Source of the DNA: UBA6107 sp964459385
GTDB lineage: Bacteria > Chloroflexota > Anaerolineae > Anaerolineales > Anaerolineaceae
Length of the DNA: 64,000 nucleotides
Direction of reading: 5' to 3'
Assembly: GCA_964459385.1 (NCBI GenBank)
Contig: CAYWLG010000010.1
Location: 40,158 to 104,157, forward strand
In this document: positions 35,681 to 42,913 of the stretch, piece after piece
Numbering within the stretch: position 1 is the stretch's first letter
How the letters are laid out: every line of letters starts with the position of its first letter
Program-made: the position numbers and the translations under genes
The notes under the pieces: model-generated
Databases searched by the model: none
What the model was told of the DNA's origin: nothing
Seen by the model: the letters and a program-made list of their open reading frames with translations, nothing else

Positions 35681-37480
35681 ATGGGAATGGATTCTTTCTG
35701 GCTTCAAAATGCCCGCGAACTGGTCGATTGTGCAATGGGTCGTGTTCCGGCTGACATCGTCATCCGCAACGGCAAGTGGGTCTGTGTGCAAACCGGAGAG
35801 ATCATTCCGCATACCGATATTGCCATCCGCAAGGGTCGAATCGCGTATGTGGGGGAAGATGCCAGCCATACCATCGGCACTGCCACAAAAGTGATCGATG
35901 CCCAGGAAAAATATCTGGTGCCGGGTTTGCTCGACGGCCACATGCACGTTGAATCGGGGATGGTTACCGTCACCGAATTTGTGCGGGCCGCCATGCCGCA
36001 CGGCACGACCGGCATGTTCGTTGATCCGCATGAGATCGCCAACGTGTTTGGTCTGCGCGGGGTGCGCTTGATGGTGGATGATGCTGCTCAGCAACCCATC
36101 CACGTGTTTGTGCAAATGCCCTCCTGCGTTCCTTCTGCGCCCGGTTTCGAGACTCCCGGCGCGGTGCTTGGCCCCAAAGAGGTGACCGAAGCCATGACCT
36201 GGCCCGGAATCATCGGGTTGGGCGAAATGATGAACTTCCCCGGCGTTTATATGGGCGACGATAAGGTGCACGCCGAAATGTCGGCCACCCGCTGCGCCGG
36301 TAAAGTGATCGGTGGTCATTATCCATCCCCCGATCTGGGGCTGCCTTTTCACGGCTATTTGGCCGGCGGCCCACAGGATGACCACGAGGGCACGACCTAC
36401 GAGGGCGCCATCGCCCGGGCACGCCAGGGGATGAAGGTGATGATGCGCTACGGCTCCGCCTGGCATGATGTCGCCACCCAGGTGAAGGCCATCACGGAAG
36501 CCGGCCTGGACCCGCACGGTTTCATGCTGTGCACAGACGACAGCCATTCGGCTACTTTGATCAACGATGGTCACATGGATCGGGTTGTGCGTCACGCCAT
36601 CAGTGAAGGGCTTGACCCCGTGACCGCTTTGCAGCTTTGCACCATCAACACGGCAGAGCATTTTGGGGTTTCCCGTGAGATGGGCATGATCGCCCCGGGT
36701 CGTTACGCTGATGTGCTGCTGGTGGAAGACTTGAAGAATTTCAAGGCCGATCTGGTGATCGCCCGCGGCGTTGAAGTGGCGCGCGATGGAAAAGTGTTGA
36801 TCGATCTGCCGAATATCGAATATGACGATTGGGCCTGCCAGTCGGTGCACTTAAAACGACCTTTGACTGCCAAAGATTTTAAGTTGGAGAGCAACAACGG
36901 CACCGAAGTGATGGCGAATGTGATCGGAGTGATCGAAAATCAGGCACCGACCCGCCATTTGCGCTTGAAGATGCACAGCGAGAATGGTGAGATCAAAGCA
37001 GATATTGCCCAAGACATCTGCAAGATCGCTTTGGTGGAACGCCATCACGGCTCAGGCAAAGTGCAGATGGGACTGGTTTCAGGCTTTGGGTTCAACATTC
37101 CCTGCGCGATTGCCACTACGGTGGCGCACGACAGCCATCAGATGGTGGTAGTGGGCACAAATGAAGACGATATGGCGATGGCTGCCAATACGCTGGCCGA
37201 ATGCGGCGGTGGGCAGGTGGTTGTGAGCCAGGGCAAGATCTTTGGGAAAGTGGAACTGCCGATTGCCGGGCTGATGTCGAATGAGCACGCCGATGTGGTG
37301 GCCAAGAAAGCGGCCAGTGTGCTGGGTGGTTTTGTCAAATGTGGCTGCAAACTGAACAACCCCAATATGCAGTTGAGTCTGCTGGCCCTGGTGGTGATCC
37401 CGGAGTTACGAATCTCAGATCTGGGGCTGGTGGATGTAACAAAGTTCGATTTTATCCCGGTTATTGAACCTTTGAAGTGA
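35681..37480 (+). CDS. ade: Adenine deaminase
   Basis: Hydrolyses adenine to hypoxanthine and ammonia. The 599-residue protein is of the bacterial Ade type (COG1001), with LDGHMHVESGMVTVTEFVRA, AMPHGTTGMFVDPHEIANVFG, the MLCTDDSHSATLIN metal site and GLVSGFGFNIPCAIATTVAHD in the C-terminal domain. AAAGGATATCGA before ATG 35681 fixes the start; the longer open frame overlaps the preceding gene. Sits between the SsnA-like enzyme and the GntR regulator in a purine-related operon. No hypoxanthine or xanthine dehydrogenase is present in the window to continue the route. Confidence 0.96.
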   Translation: MGMDSFWLQNARELVDCAMGRVPADIVIRNGKWVCVQTGEIIPHTDIAIRKGRIAYVGEDASHTIGTATKVIDAQEKYLVPGLLDGHMHVESGMVTVTEFVRAAMPHGTTGMFVDPHEIANVFGLRGVRLMVDDAAQQPIHVFVQMPSCVPSAPGFETPGAVLGPKEVTEAMTWPGIIGLGEMMNFPGVYMGDDKVHAEMSATRCAGKVIGGHYPSPDLGLPFHGYLAGGPQDDHEGTTYEGAIARARQGMKVMMRYGSAWHDVATQVKAITEAGLDPHGFMLCTDDSHSATLINDGHMDRVVRHAISEGLDPVTALQLCTINTAEHFGVSREMGMIAPGRYADVLLVEDLKNFKADLVIARGVEVARDGKVLIDLPNIEYDDWACQSVHLKRPLTAKDFKLESNNGTEVMANVIGVIENQAPTRHLRLKMHSENGEIKADIAQDICKIALVERHHGSGKVQMGLVSGFGFNIPCAIATTVAHDSHQMVVVGTNEDDMAMAANTLAECGGGQVVVSQGKIFGKVELPIAGLMSNEHADVVAKKAASVLGGFVKCGCKLNNPNMQLSLLALVVIPELRISDLGLVDVTKFDFIPVIEPLK

Positions 37481-37494
37481 GAGCAGAGTAGTTA

Positions 37495-38259
37495 ATGGCA
37501 AATTTTGGCAGCGAATCAACAAAAAGTGAGAATACACATCCGTTTCAGCGCTTGCAGAGTGAGTTGGCAAAACTGATCGAAGAATCCAACCCCGGCGATC
37601 GCTTGCCTGCTGAACCCGAGCTGGCCAAAAAGCTGGGCGTCTCACGTGCCACCTTGCGTGAGGCGATGCGAACCTTCGAAGGCCAGGGTCTGGTAAGAAG
37701 GCGGCAGGGTGTGGGCACTTTTGTGGTCGGCCAGTTAAAGGTGATCGAAAGCGGTCTGGAAGTGCTGGAAAGCATCGAAACGCTGGCGCATCGCATTGGA
37801 TTGCCGGTCTCGATGGGCGCAATTCTTATCAATGAGATCAAAGCCAACCCCGAAGAGGGCGATGCCATGCACATCAGTGAAGGCACCCCTTTGGTGAAGG
37901 TGGTGCGCGTGATCAAAGCTGAAGGGCGACCGGTGGCTTATCTGATCGACATCTTACCGCGCAATATTTTATCGGATAGTGAGCTTAACGCCGGGTTTAC
38001 CGGTTCGGTGCTGGACTTGATGTTGAAAAAGGGCTCGCCCAAACTATCGAAGTCTTTCACCGACATTCAGGCCGTCTCGGCTTCGGCAGAGATTGCCAAA
38101 AAATTAGAGATCCAACGCGGAGACGTGCTACTTTCTTTTGTGGCACGCCTCTACGATGAAAATGGGATCGTGGTTGATTACTCAAGTAGTTATTTCCTGC
38201 CCGGTTACTTCCGCTTTCATGTCGTCCGTCGTGTAGAAACCAATTTCGGCATGGGTTAG
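37495..38259 (+). CDS. GntR-family regulator, HutC subfamily
   Basis: A 254-residue regulator. Residues about 15-85 form a winged helix-turn-helix (NPGDRLPAEPELAKKLGVSR, TLREAMRTFEGQGLVRRRQGVGTFV). Residues about 100-250 form a UTRA effector domain of the HutC type (GTPLVKVVRVIKAEGRPVAYLIDILP, ending VDYSSSYFLPGYFRFHVVRR), which binds small molecules. It follows adenine deaminase by 14 bases and is thus an internal gene of the operon. It is the probable repressor acting on the TTGTC(T/A)GACAAT pair at 34.16-34.22 kb, with a purine-derived ligand as likely inducer; both are inference. Confidence 0.9.
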   Translation: MANFGSESTKSENTHPFQRLQSELAKLIEESNPGDRLPAEPELAKKLGVSRATLREAMRTFEGQGLVRRRQGVGTFVVGQLKVIESGLEVLESIETLAHRIGLPVSMGAILINEIKANPEEGDAMHISEGTPLVKVVRVIKAEGRPVAYLIDILPRNILSDSELNAGFTGSVLDLMLKKGSPKLSKSFTDIQAVSASAEIAKKLEIQRGDVLLSFVARLYDENGIVVDYSSSYFLPGYFRFHVVRRVETNFGMG

Positions 38260-38264
38260 GCAGT

Positions 38265-38324
38265 ACCAGCAGGAGAGGAGGCTGGCAGTACAAGTTTATA
38301 GATTTGGTGAATTTCAGTGAAATT
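38265..38324. promoter_or_regulatory. Structured gap between regulator and carbamoyltransferase
   Basis: The 100-base gap contains a hairpin in which CCAGC and GCTGG pair, with GTAC flanking both arms (38265-38293), and a perfect 15-base palindrome AATTTCAGTGAAATT (38310-38324). The palindrome could be an operator for a second internal promoter; the hairpin could limit read-through. Nothing more is visible. Confidence 0.35.
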
Positions 38325-38359
38325 TGATTCGATCATCACTTTTTTAGGAGATTTTAAAA

Positions 38360-39310
38360 ATGCGTAGTTTTGCAGGTCGTGACATTCTTTCATTGAAGGA
38401 CTTCGAACGCGAAGAGTTCTTCCACGTTTTTGAGACGGCCGATGAAATGGCCCCCATTGCCAAAAGCCGCCGCAATTCAGATCTTTTGGCTGAAAAAACA
38501 ATGGTGACCGCTTTCTATCAGCCCAGCACCCGCACCCGCCTGGCACACGAAGCCGCCATGCACCGTCTGGGTGGCCATGTGACCGGTTTCTCCGACGCAA
38601 AGATGACCCGCGCCGGTGACTGGTATCAGGAATCCATCAAAGATACCGTCAAAATGCTCGAATATTACGGCGACGTCATCGTGATGCGCCATTTCCAGCA
38701 GGGCGCCCCGATGGAAGCCGCCAAATGGTCTTCTGTGCCCATCATCAATGGTGGCGATGGCTGGGGCGAACACCCCACCCAGATCTTGACCGACCTCTAC
38801 ACCGTCCTGACCGAAAAAGGTCACATTGATGGTCTAAAGTGGTTGGCCGTGGGCGATATGCGCATGCGCACCATGCATTCGCTTTCTTACGCCTTGACCC
38901 AGTTTGACTGCCCCATCACCTACGTGGCTCCCCCCGAAATGACCCTGACCCCAGAGTTCAAAGAAGAGCTCAAACGCTACAATCTCAACTTCAAAGAAGC
39001 TGAGCACGTAGAACAGGCCATTGCCGAAGCAGACGTTATTCTGGTCGAACCGGTCGTGCAGCCCGATTACACCAAGAGTCGCCAGGAAGCCGGTGATCAT
39101 GGTTTGACCCCGGCCAATTACAAGATCACACGCGAGCTGTTGAGCAGCAAAGCCAAATCGGACGCTATCTTGCTGCACTCCCTGCCGCGCATGGATGAGA
39201 TCCCTGCCGACGTGGATATCACCCGCTGGTCTCGCTACTGGCAAGAAGCCTTCAACGGCGTTGTGATGCGCATGGCTTTGCTCGGACTTGTTTTAGGCAA
39301 GATGGAGTAG
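38360..39310 (+). CDS. Aspartate carbamoyltransferase-like enzyme
   Basis: A 316-residue transcarbamylase resembling PyrB. The carbamoyl-phosphate loop is FYQPSTRTRLAHEAAMHRLGG, followed by HPTQILTDLYTV, and the second-domain motif is LLHSLPRMDEIPADVD (PyrB: HPLPRxxEI). Lys80-Lys84-type substrate residues fall in SDAKMTRAGDWYQESIKDT. No other pyrimidine gene or PyrI is near. In this context it probably runs in the catabolic direction, phosphorolysing a carbamoyl (ureido) compound to carbamoyl phosphate, or it uses an amino acceptor other than aspartate. TAGGAG eight to nine bases before the ATG is a good ribosome site. The second carbamoyltransferase starts ten bases downstream. Confidence 0.83.
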   Translation: MRSFAGRDILSLKDFEREEFFHVFETADEMAPIAKSRRNSDLLAEKTMVTAFYQPSTRTRLAHEAAMHRLGGHVTGFSDAKMTRAGDWYQESIKDTVKMLEYYGDVIVMRHFQQGAPMEAAKWSSVPIINGGDGWGEHPTQILTDLYTVLTEKGHIDGLKWLAVGDMRMRTMHSLSYALTQFDCPITYVAPPEMTLTPEFKEELKRYNLNFKEAEHVEQAIAEADVILVEPVVQPDYTKSRQEAGDHGLTPANYKITRELLSSKAKSDAILLHSLPRMDEIPADVDITRWSRYWQEAFNGVVMRMALLGLVLGKME

Positions 39311-39320
39311 GAGGCGTTAT

Positions 39321-40301
39321 ATGCAAAGCTTTTTACACGGCCGTGATCTGATCGGCGATCTGGATTTCAGCAAAGAAGAAGTCGAGACCGTTTTGGATGT
39401 GGCATTTGATCTCAAGCGCAAACGCGCTTTGAATGAATTGACCCCTTACCTGCGCGATAAAGTGCTGGCCATGCTGTTCTTCTTCAGCAGCACCCGCACC
39501 CGTGGCTCATTTGAAGCCGGTATGGCCCACCTGGGCGGGCACGCCGCTTTTATTGAATCACGCACCACCCAGATCAGCCACGGCGATACCCCCAAAGAGA
39601 TCGGTGAGATCTTCGGCCGCTACTTTGACGGCATCGCCATCCGCCATGTGGATTGGGGTGTAGGCAACGGCTATTTGAATGAAGTTGCCAAAGCTTCCCG
39701 TGTGCCTGTGCTCAACATGCAGTGCGATATTTACCATCCCTTCCAGTGCCTGGCCGACCTGATGACCATCGTCGAGAAAAAAGGCCGCGATCTGCGCCGC
39801 AAAAAGATGGTCGTTTCCTGGGCTTATGCAGCTTCTTACCAGAAACCGATGTCGGTGCCTCAATCACTGGTGTTGCAGATGCCGCGCTTTGGCATGGATG
39901 TCGTTCTGGCGCATCCGCCTGAGTTCAAGCTCATGCCCGAGATCATGGATCAGGCCCGCGAGCAGGCGGCCAAATTTGGCTCCAGCTTTGAGGTAGTGGA
40001 TGATATGGACGAAGCTTTCAAAGATGCCGATATCGTTTACGCCAAATCCTGGGGCGCTATGGTGCACACTCCCGATCCTGAAGAGGGCGCCAAGATCATC
40101 AAGAAATACGAAAGCTGGATCACCGATGAGCGCCGCATGAAACTCGCCAAACCGGATGCCATTTACATGCACCCGTTGCCGGCCGACCGCAATATCGAAG
40201 TCACCGATGGCGTCATGGACGGACCTCAGTCGGTCGTTTACGACGAAGCAGAAAACCGAATGCACGTGCAAGAAGCCGTCATGGCTTTAACGATGAGCTA
40301 A
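39321..40301 (+). CDS. Knotted carbamoyltransferase, YgeW-like
   Basis: A 326-residue transcarbamylase. It has the carbamoyl-phosphate loop FFSSTRTRGSFEAGMAHLGGH and HPFQCLADLMTI, then the stretch GMDVVLAHPPEFKLMP and DADIVYAKSWGAMV, ending in MHPLPADRNIEV. The proline-rich SYQKPMSVPQSLV loop and the KSWG motif are those of trefoil-knotted transcarbamylases (acetylornithine type and YgeW of the E. coli purine/ureide cluster). YgeW is about 70 residues longer. The sequence pairs with the ATCase-like enzyme upstream and carbamate kinase downstream, so it most likely yields carbamoyl phosphate from an N-carbamoyl amine. Substrate unproven. The ATG follows GGAGGCG. Confidence 0.85.
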   Translation: MQSFLHGRDLIGDLDFSKEEVETVLDVAFDLKRKRALNELTPYLRDKVLAMLFFFSSTRTRGSFEAGMAHLGGHAAFIESRTTQISHGDTPKEIGEIFGRYFDGIAIRHVDWGVGNGYLNEVAKASRVPVLNMQCDIYHPFQCLADLMTIVEKKGRDLRRKKMVVSWAYAASYQKPMSVPQSLVLQMPRFGMDVVLAHPPEFKLMPEIMDQAREQAAKFGSSFEVVDDMDEAFKDADIVYAKSWGAMVHTPDPEEGAKIIKKYESWITDERRMKLAKPDAIYMHPLPADRNIEVTDGVMDGPQSVVYDEAENRMHVQEAVMALTMS

Positions 40302-40325
40302 ATATCTTTTTGGAGATGACAAAGA

Positions 40326-41276
40326 ATGGTAGAAAAGAAAGGTGTTGCAGTAGTAGCCGTAGGTGGTAACAGCCTGATCAAGGATGAGAAGCACAAATCG
40401 ATTCCCGATCAGTATGAAGCCGGTTACGAATCCATGCGCCACATCGTGGACATGATCGAACAGGGCTGGGAAGTGGTTGTCACCCACGGGAACGGTCCGC
40501 AGGTGGGTTTCATCCTGCGCCGGTCTGAGTTATCCATTGGGGAACTCCATCCGGTACCGCTGGATTACTGTGGCGCGGATTCTCAAGGTTCGATCGGCTA
40601 CATGTTCGCCATGGCTTTGGACAATGAGTTCAAGGTGCGTGGCCTGAAGAAACAATCGGTGGCCGTCGTGACACAAACCATTGTGGATAAGAACGACAAA
40701 GCCTTCCAAAACCCATCCAAGCCCATTGGTTCCTTTATGGACGAGAAGAGCGCAAAAGAACACGCTGAAAAAGACAAATGGTCGGTGGTTGAAGACGCCG
40801 GTCGTGGCTGGCGGCGTGTGGTTCCCTCCCCGATTCCGCAGCGCATCGTAGAAGCAGACGCGATCAAAAAATTGATCGAAGCCGGCTTCACGGTGGTGGG
40901 TGTCGGCGGCGGCGGCATTCCCGTCATCGAAGATGGAAAAGGCAATCTTGTAGGTGTTGAAGCCGTGATCGATAAAGATTTTGGTTCATCGGTTTTGGCA
41001 AACCTCATTAATGCTGACCTTTTTGTCATCAGCACCGCAGTCGAAAAAGTGGCCATCAACTTTAACAAACCCGATCAGAAGTGGCTCGATACCATGACCG
41101 TAGCGGAGGCCAAGCAATATATGGCCGAAGGTCATTTCGCCAAAGGTTCCATGCTGCCGAAGATTCAGGCAATCTTGAATTACCTTGAACATGGTGGAAA
41201 GAAAGCACTGATCACGAACCCTGAGAACATTGGTCGTGCTTTGAAAGGTGAAACAGGTACCTGGATCGTTAAGTAA
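40326..41276 (+). CDS. arcC: Carbamate kinase
   Basis: Transfers phosphate from carbamoyl phosphate to ADP, giving ATP, ammonia and CO2. The 316-residue protein shows the amino acid kinase fold: VVAVGGNSLIKDE, TVVTHGNGPQVGFILRRSE-like segment (VVTHGNGPQVG), YCGADSQGSIGYM, VVGVGGGGIPVIED, VIDKDFGSSVLANLINAD and the C-terminal ALITNPENIGRALKGETGTWI. In this cluster it is the energy-conserving step (YqeA role). TTTGGAGATG before the ATG provides the ribosome site. It is the last gene before a stem-loop and a 300-base leader region. Confidence 0.96.
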   Translation: MVEKKGVAVVAVGGNSLIKDEKHKSIPDQYEAGYESMRHIVDMIEQGWEVVVTHGNGPQVGFILRRSELSIGELHPVPLDYCGADSQGSIGYMFAMALDNEFKVRGLKKQSVAVVTQTIVDKNDKAFQNPSKPIGSFMDEKSAKEHAEKDKWSVVEDAGRGWRRVVPSPIPQRIVEADAIKKLIEAGFTVVGVGGGGIPVIEDGKGNLVGVEAVIDKDFGSSVLANLINADLFVISTAVEKVAINFNKPDQKWLDTMTVAEAKQYMAEGHFAKGSMLPKIQAILNYLEHGGKKALITNPENIGRALKGETGTWIVK

Positions 41277-41290
41277 CACAGTCTTGAGGA

Positions 41291-41314
41291 GTCCTGCCCG
41301 GTTCCGGGCAGGAC
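41291..41314 (+). terminator. Stem-loop after carbamate kinase
   Basis: GTCCTGCCCGG (41291-41301) pairs with CCGGGCAGGAC (41304-41314). A strong hairpin, but without a T-tract, so it may cause partial termination or protect the mRNA end. Confidence 0.55.
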
Positions 41315-41345
41315 TTGAAAGGCGGTTGCTGTGACGGTTAACAAG

Positions 41346-41368
41346 CTTAAAATAAGATATATTTTAAG
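41346..41368. promoter_or_regulatory. AT-rich inverted repeat upstream of the ABC importer
   Basis: CTTAAAAT (41346-41353) and ATTTTAAG (41361-41368) are perfect inverted arms with a 7-base centre. Downstream TACAAT at 41391-41396 with TTTAAA (41369-41374) 16 bases before it could be a promoter. The repeat would then lie just upstream of it, a typical regulator site. Confidence 0.4.
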
Positions 41369-41406
41369 TTTAAAGCGTAGGGTGCTTGTGTACAATAGGA
41401 GGGTAT

Positions 41407-41544
41407 TTGACTTCCCCAGGTGGTTACTGGAGGAAGTCTAGCGTGATTGATTTCTCATACGAAAGACAACAATTACGACTTCTGCCAGGAAAGGAGGTGG
41501 AGTTAACTCAAGTTAGCTTGCTTCCAGTGTATTTCGTTTTTTAA
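41407..41544 (+). CDS. Possible 45-residue leader peptide (uncertain)
   Basis: An open frame of 46 codons from TTG at 41407 to TAA at 41544 has AGGAGGG three to four bases before the start. Its start lies at the foot of the 41409 hairpin. The peptide (beginning MTSPGGYWRKSSVIDF) matches nothing I recognise. A second strong ribosome-like site (AAAGGAGGTGG, about 41490-41500) lies inside it with no good start codon behind. It may be a chance frame in a regulatory leader; its only merit is the ribosome site. Confidence 0.2.
   Translation: MTSPGGYWRKSSVIDFSYERQQLRLLPGKEVELTQVSLLPVYFVF
41409..41438 (+). ncRNA. Hairpin in the leader of the BMP-type importer mRNA
   Basis: GACTTCC-CCAG (41409-41419) pairs with CTGG-A-GGAAGTC (41427-41438) with a single bulged A and a 7-base loop. 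If transcription starts near 41403, this is the first structure of a roughly 170-base leader. The leader shows no match I can recognise to the purine, xanthine, ZTP or PreQ1 riboswitch cores. Confidence 0.35.
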
Positions 41545-41576
41545 ACCCTATTGTTCCGTTTCTCAGGAGGAGAATA

Positions 41577-42845
41577 ATGTTTTCTAAACGCACTTGGCTC
41601 GTAGTAAGTCTCTTACTTATCGTTGCTCTTGCACTGTCAGCCTGTGCAACAGCCACCCCGGCTCCCGCTACCGAAGCCCCTACCGAAGCGATGGCCACCG
41701 AAGCAGTCGCTACCGAAGCCCCCGCAAGCACTGAACCCTTCACTTTTGGTATTCTGCTGGTTGGCCCTTACAATGACAATGGTTGGTCAACGGCCACCTA
41801 CGTCGGCGCACAGTATGTTGAGAGCAAACTTCCCAACACCAAATTCATTTATGCCGACAATGTCAACACGGCTTCTAATCCCAACACCACAGCCGCCCAG
41901 TTCGCCGAACAGCTTTTGGAGCGCGGTGCCAAAGCCATCATCTTCAACTCAGATGATATGAAAGACGGCGTGACTGAATTCTCTATGGCTCACCCCGATG
42001 TTCCCGTGATCTGGCTCTCCGGCGATTTCGCCTGGCAAGATGGCAAACGCTATGAAGCTGATCTCACCAGTGAATCTGACCTGATGGGTCGCATGGAATA
42101 CGGCAAGATGATGGCCGGCTGCGCAGCCGCCCTCACCACCAAGACCGGCAAAATCGGTTTCCTTGGTCCATTGATCAATGACGAAACCCGCCGTCTGGCC
42201 TCTGCCGCTTACCTCGGCGCTGACTACTGCTGGAAGAACATCGCCAATCAGACCACCCCGCTTGATTTCAACGTTGTCTGGATCGGCATGTGGTTCAATA
42301 TCCCGGGCGTCACCCTTGATCCCACTCAGGTAGCCGACAACTTCTATTCCACCGGCTACGATGTAGTGATCTCTGGCATCGACTCGACCGAAGCTGTCAC
42401 CGAGGCCAAGAAGTTCCGCGACCAGGGACAGGATGTCTACGCTGTGCAGTATGACTATGAAGCTGCCTGCGATGTGGCTCCGGATGCCTGCCTGGGCGTT
42501 CCCTACTTCAACTGGGGCGTCATGATGCTGCCTGTTCTCCAATCCGTTCAGGACGGCACCTATACCCGCCAGTTCGTTTGGGGCGGCCCCGATTGGGCTG
42601 ACATTAACAACCCCGATACCTCTGTCATCGGTTTCAAGAAGAGCGCTGGCCTTTCTGCTGATGCCTCTACCAAACTCGACTCCTTTATTGCCGAGTTGGC
42701 TGGTGGGTTGAACCTCTGGAAGGGTCCGTTGAACTATCAGGATGGATCGGTCTTCCTCGCTGATGGTGTTGCAGCTACCGATCAAGAAATTTGGTACCTG
42801 CCCCAGTTGCTTGAAGGTATGACCGGCGATAGCGTCGCTAAATAG
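41577..42845 (+). CDS. BMP/PnrA-family lipoprotein, ABC importer binding protein
   Basis: A 422-residue exported lipoprotein. The signal is MFSKRTWLVVSLLLIVALALSAC with Cys23 as lipid anchor, followed by a repetitive T/E/A/P linker (to about residue 55). The binding domain (FTFGILLVGPYNDNGWSTATYVGAQYV, then IFNSDDMKDGV, VIGFKKSAGL) is that of the BMP/Med family, whose members bind purine nucleosides or free purines. With the ATPase and two permeases downstream it forms a complete importer. The start follows CAGGAGGAGAATA. A 12-bp stem-loop separates it from the ATPase gene, as often seen where binding protein must be made in excess. Confidence 0.9.
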   Translation: MFSKRTWLVVSLLLIVALALSACATATPAPATEAPTEAMATEAVATEAPASTEPFTFGILLVGPYNDNGWSTATYVGAQYVESKLPNTKFIYADNVNTASNPNTTAAQFAEQLLERGAKAIIFNSDDMKDGVTEFSMAHPDVPVIWLSGDFAWQDGKRYEADLTSESDLMGRMEYGKMMAGCAAALTTKTGKIGFLGPLINDETRRLASAAYLGADYCWKNIANQTTPLDFNVVWIGMWFNIPGVTLDPTQVADNFYSTGYDVVISGIDSTEAVTEAKKFRDQGQDVYAVQYDYEAACDVAPDACLGVPYFNWGVMMLPVLQSVQDGTYTRQFVWGGPDWADINNPDTSVIGFKKSAGLSADASTKLDSFIAELAGGLNLWKGPLNYQDGSVFLADGVAATDQEIWYLPQLLEGMTGDSVAK

Positions 42846-42855
42846 TTTAGAACTT

Positions 42856-42885
42856 GGAGGGAAGGCATTCTTTTGCCTTCCCTCC
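42856..42885 (+). terminator. Intercistronic stem-loop in the importer operon
   Basis: GGAGGGAAGGCA (42856-42867) pairs perfectly with TGCCTTCCCTCC (42874-42885). Located between binding-protein and ATPase genes, it probably gives partial termination or stabilises the upstream mRNA. Confidence 0.7.
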
Positions 42886-42913
42886 ATCTCTTATATTATC
42901 GAGAAGAGGTTCC

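Noticed and set aside
35654..36850. Minus-strand 398-codon open frame
   Set aside because: Antisense to adenine deaminase, which has full motif support.
38360..39310. Canonical pyrB for pyrimidine synthesis
   Set aside because: Kept as a possibility in the gene entry, but context (paired with a YgeW-like enzyme and carbamate kinase, no other pyr genes) argues against it as the default call.
41377..41576. Purine or xanthine riboswitch upstream of the importer
   Set aside because: No three-way junction with the conserved loop bases could be drawn; only a simple bulged hairpin is seen.
41949..42887. Minus-strand 312-codon open frame
   Set aside because: Antisense to the importer lipoprotein gene.
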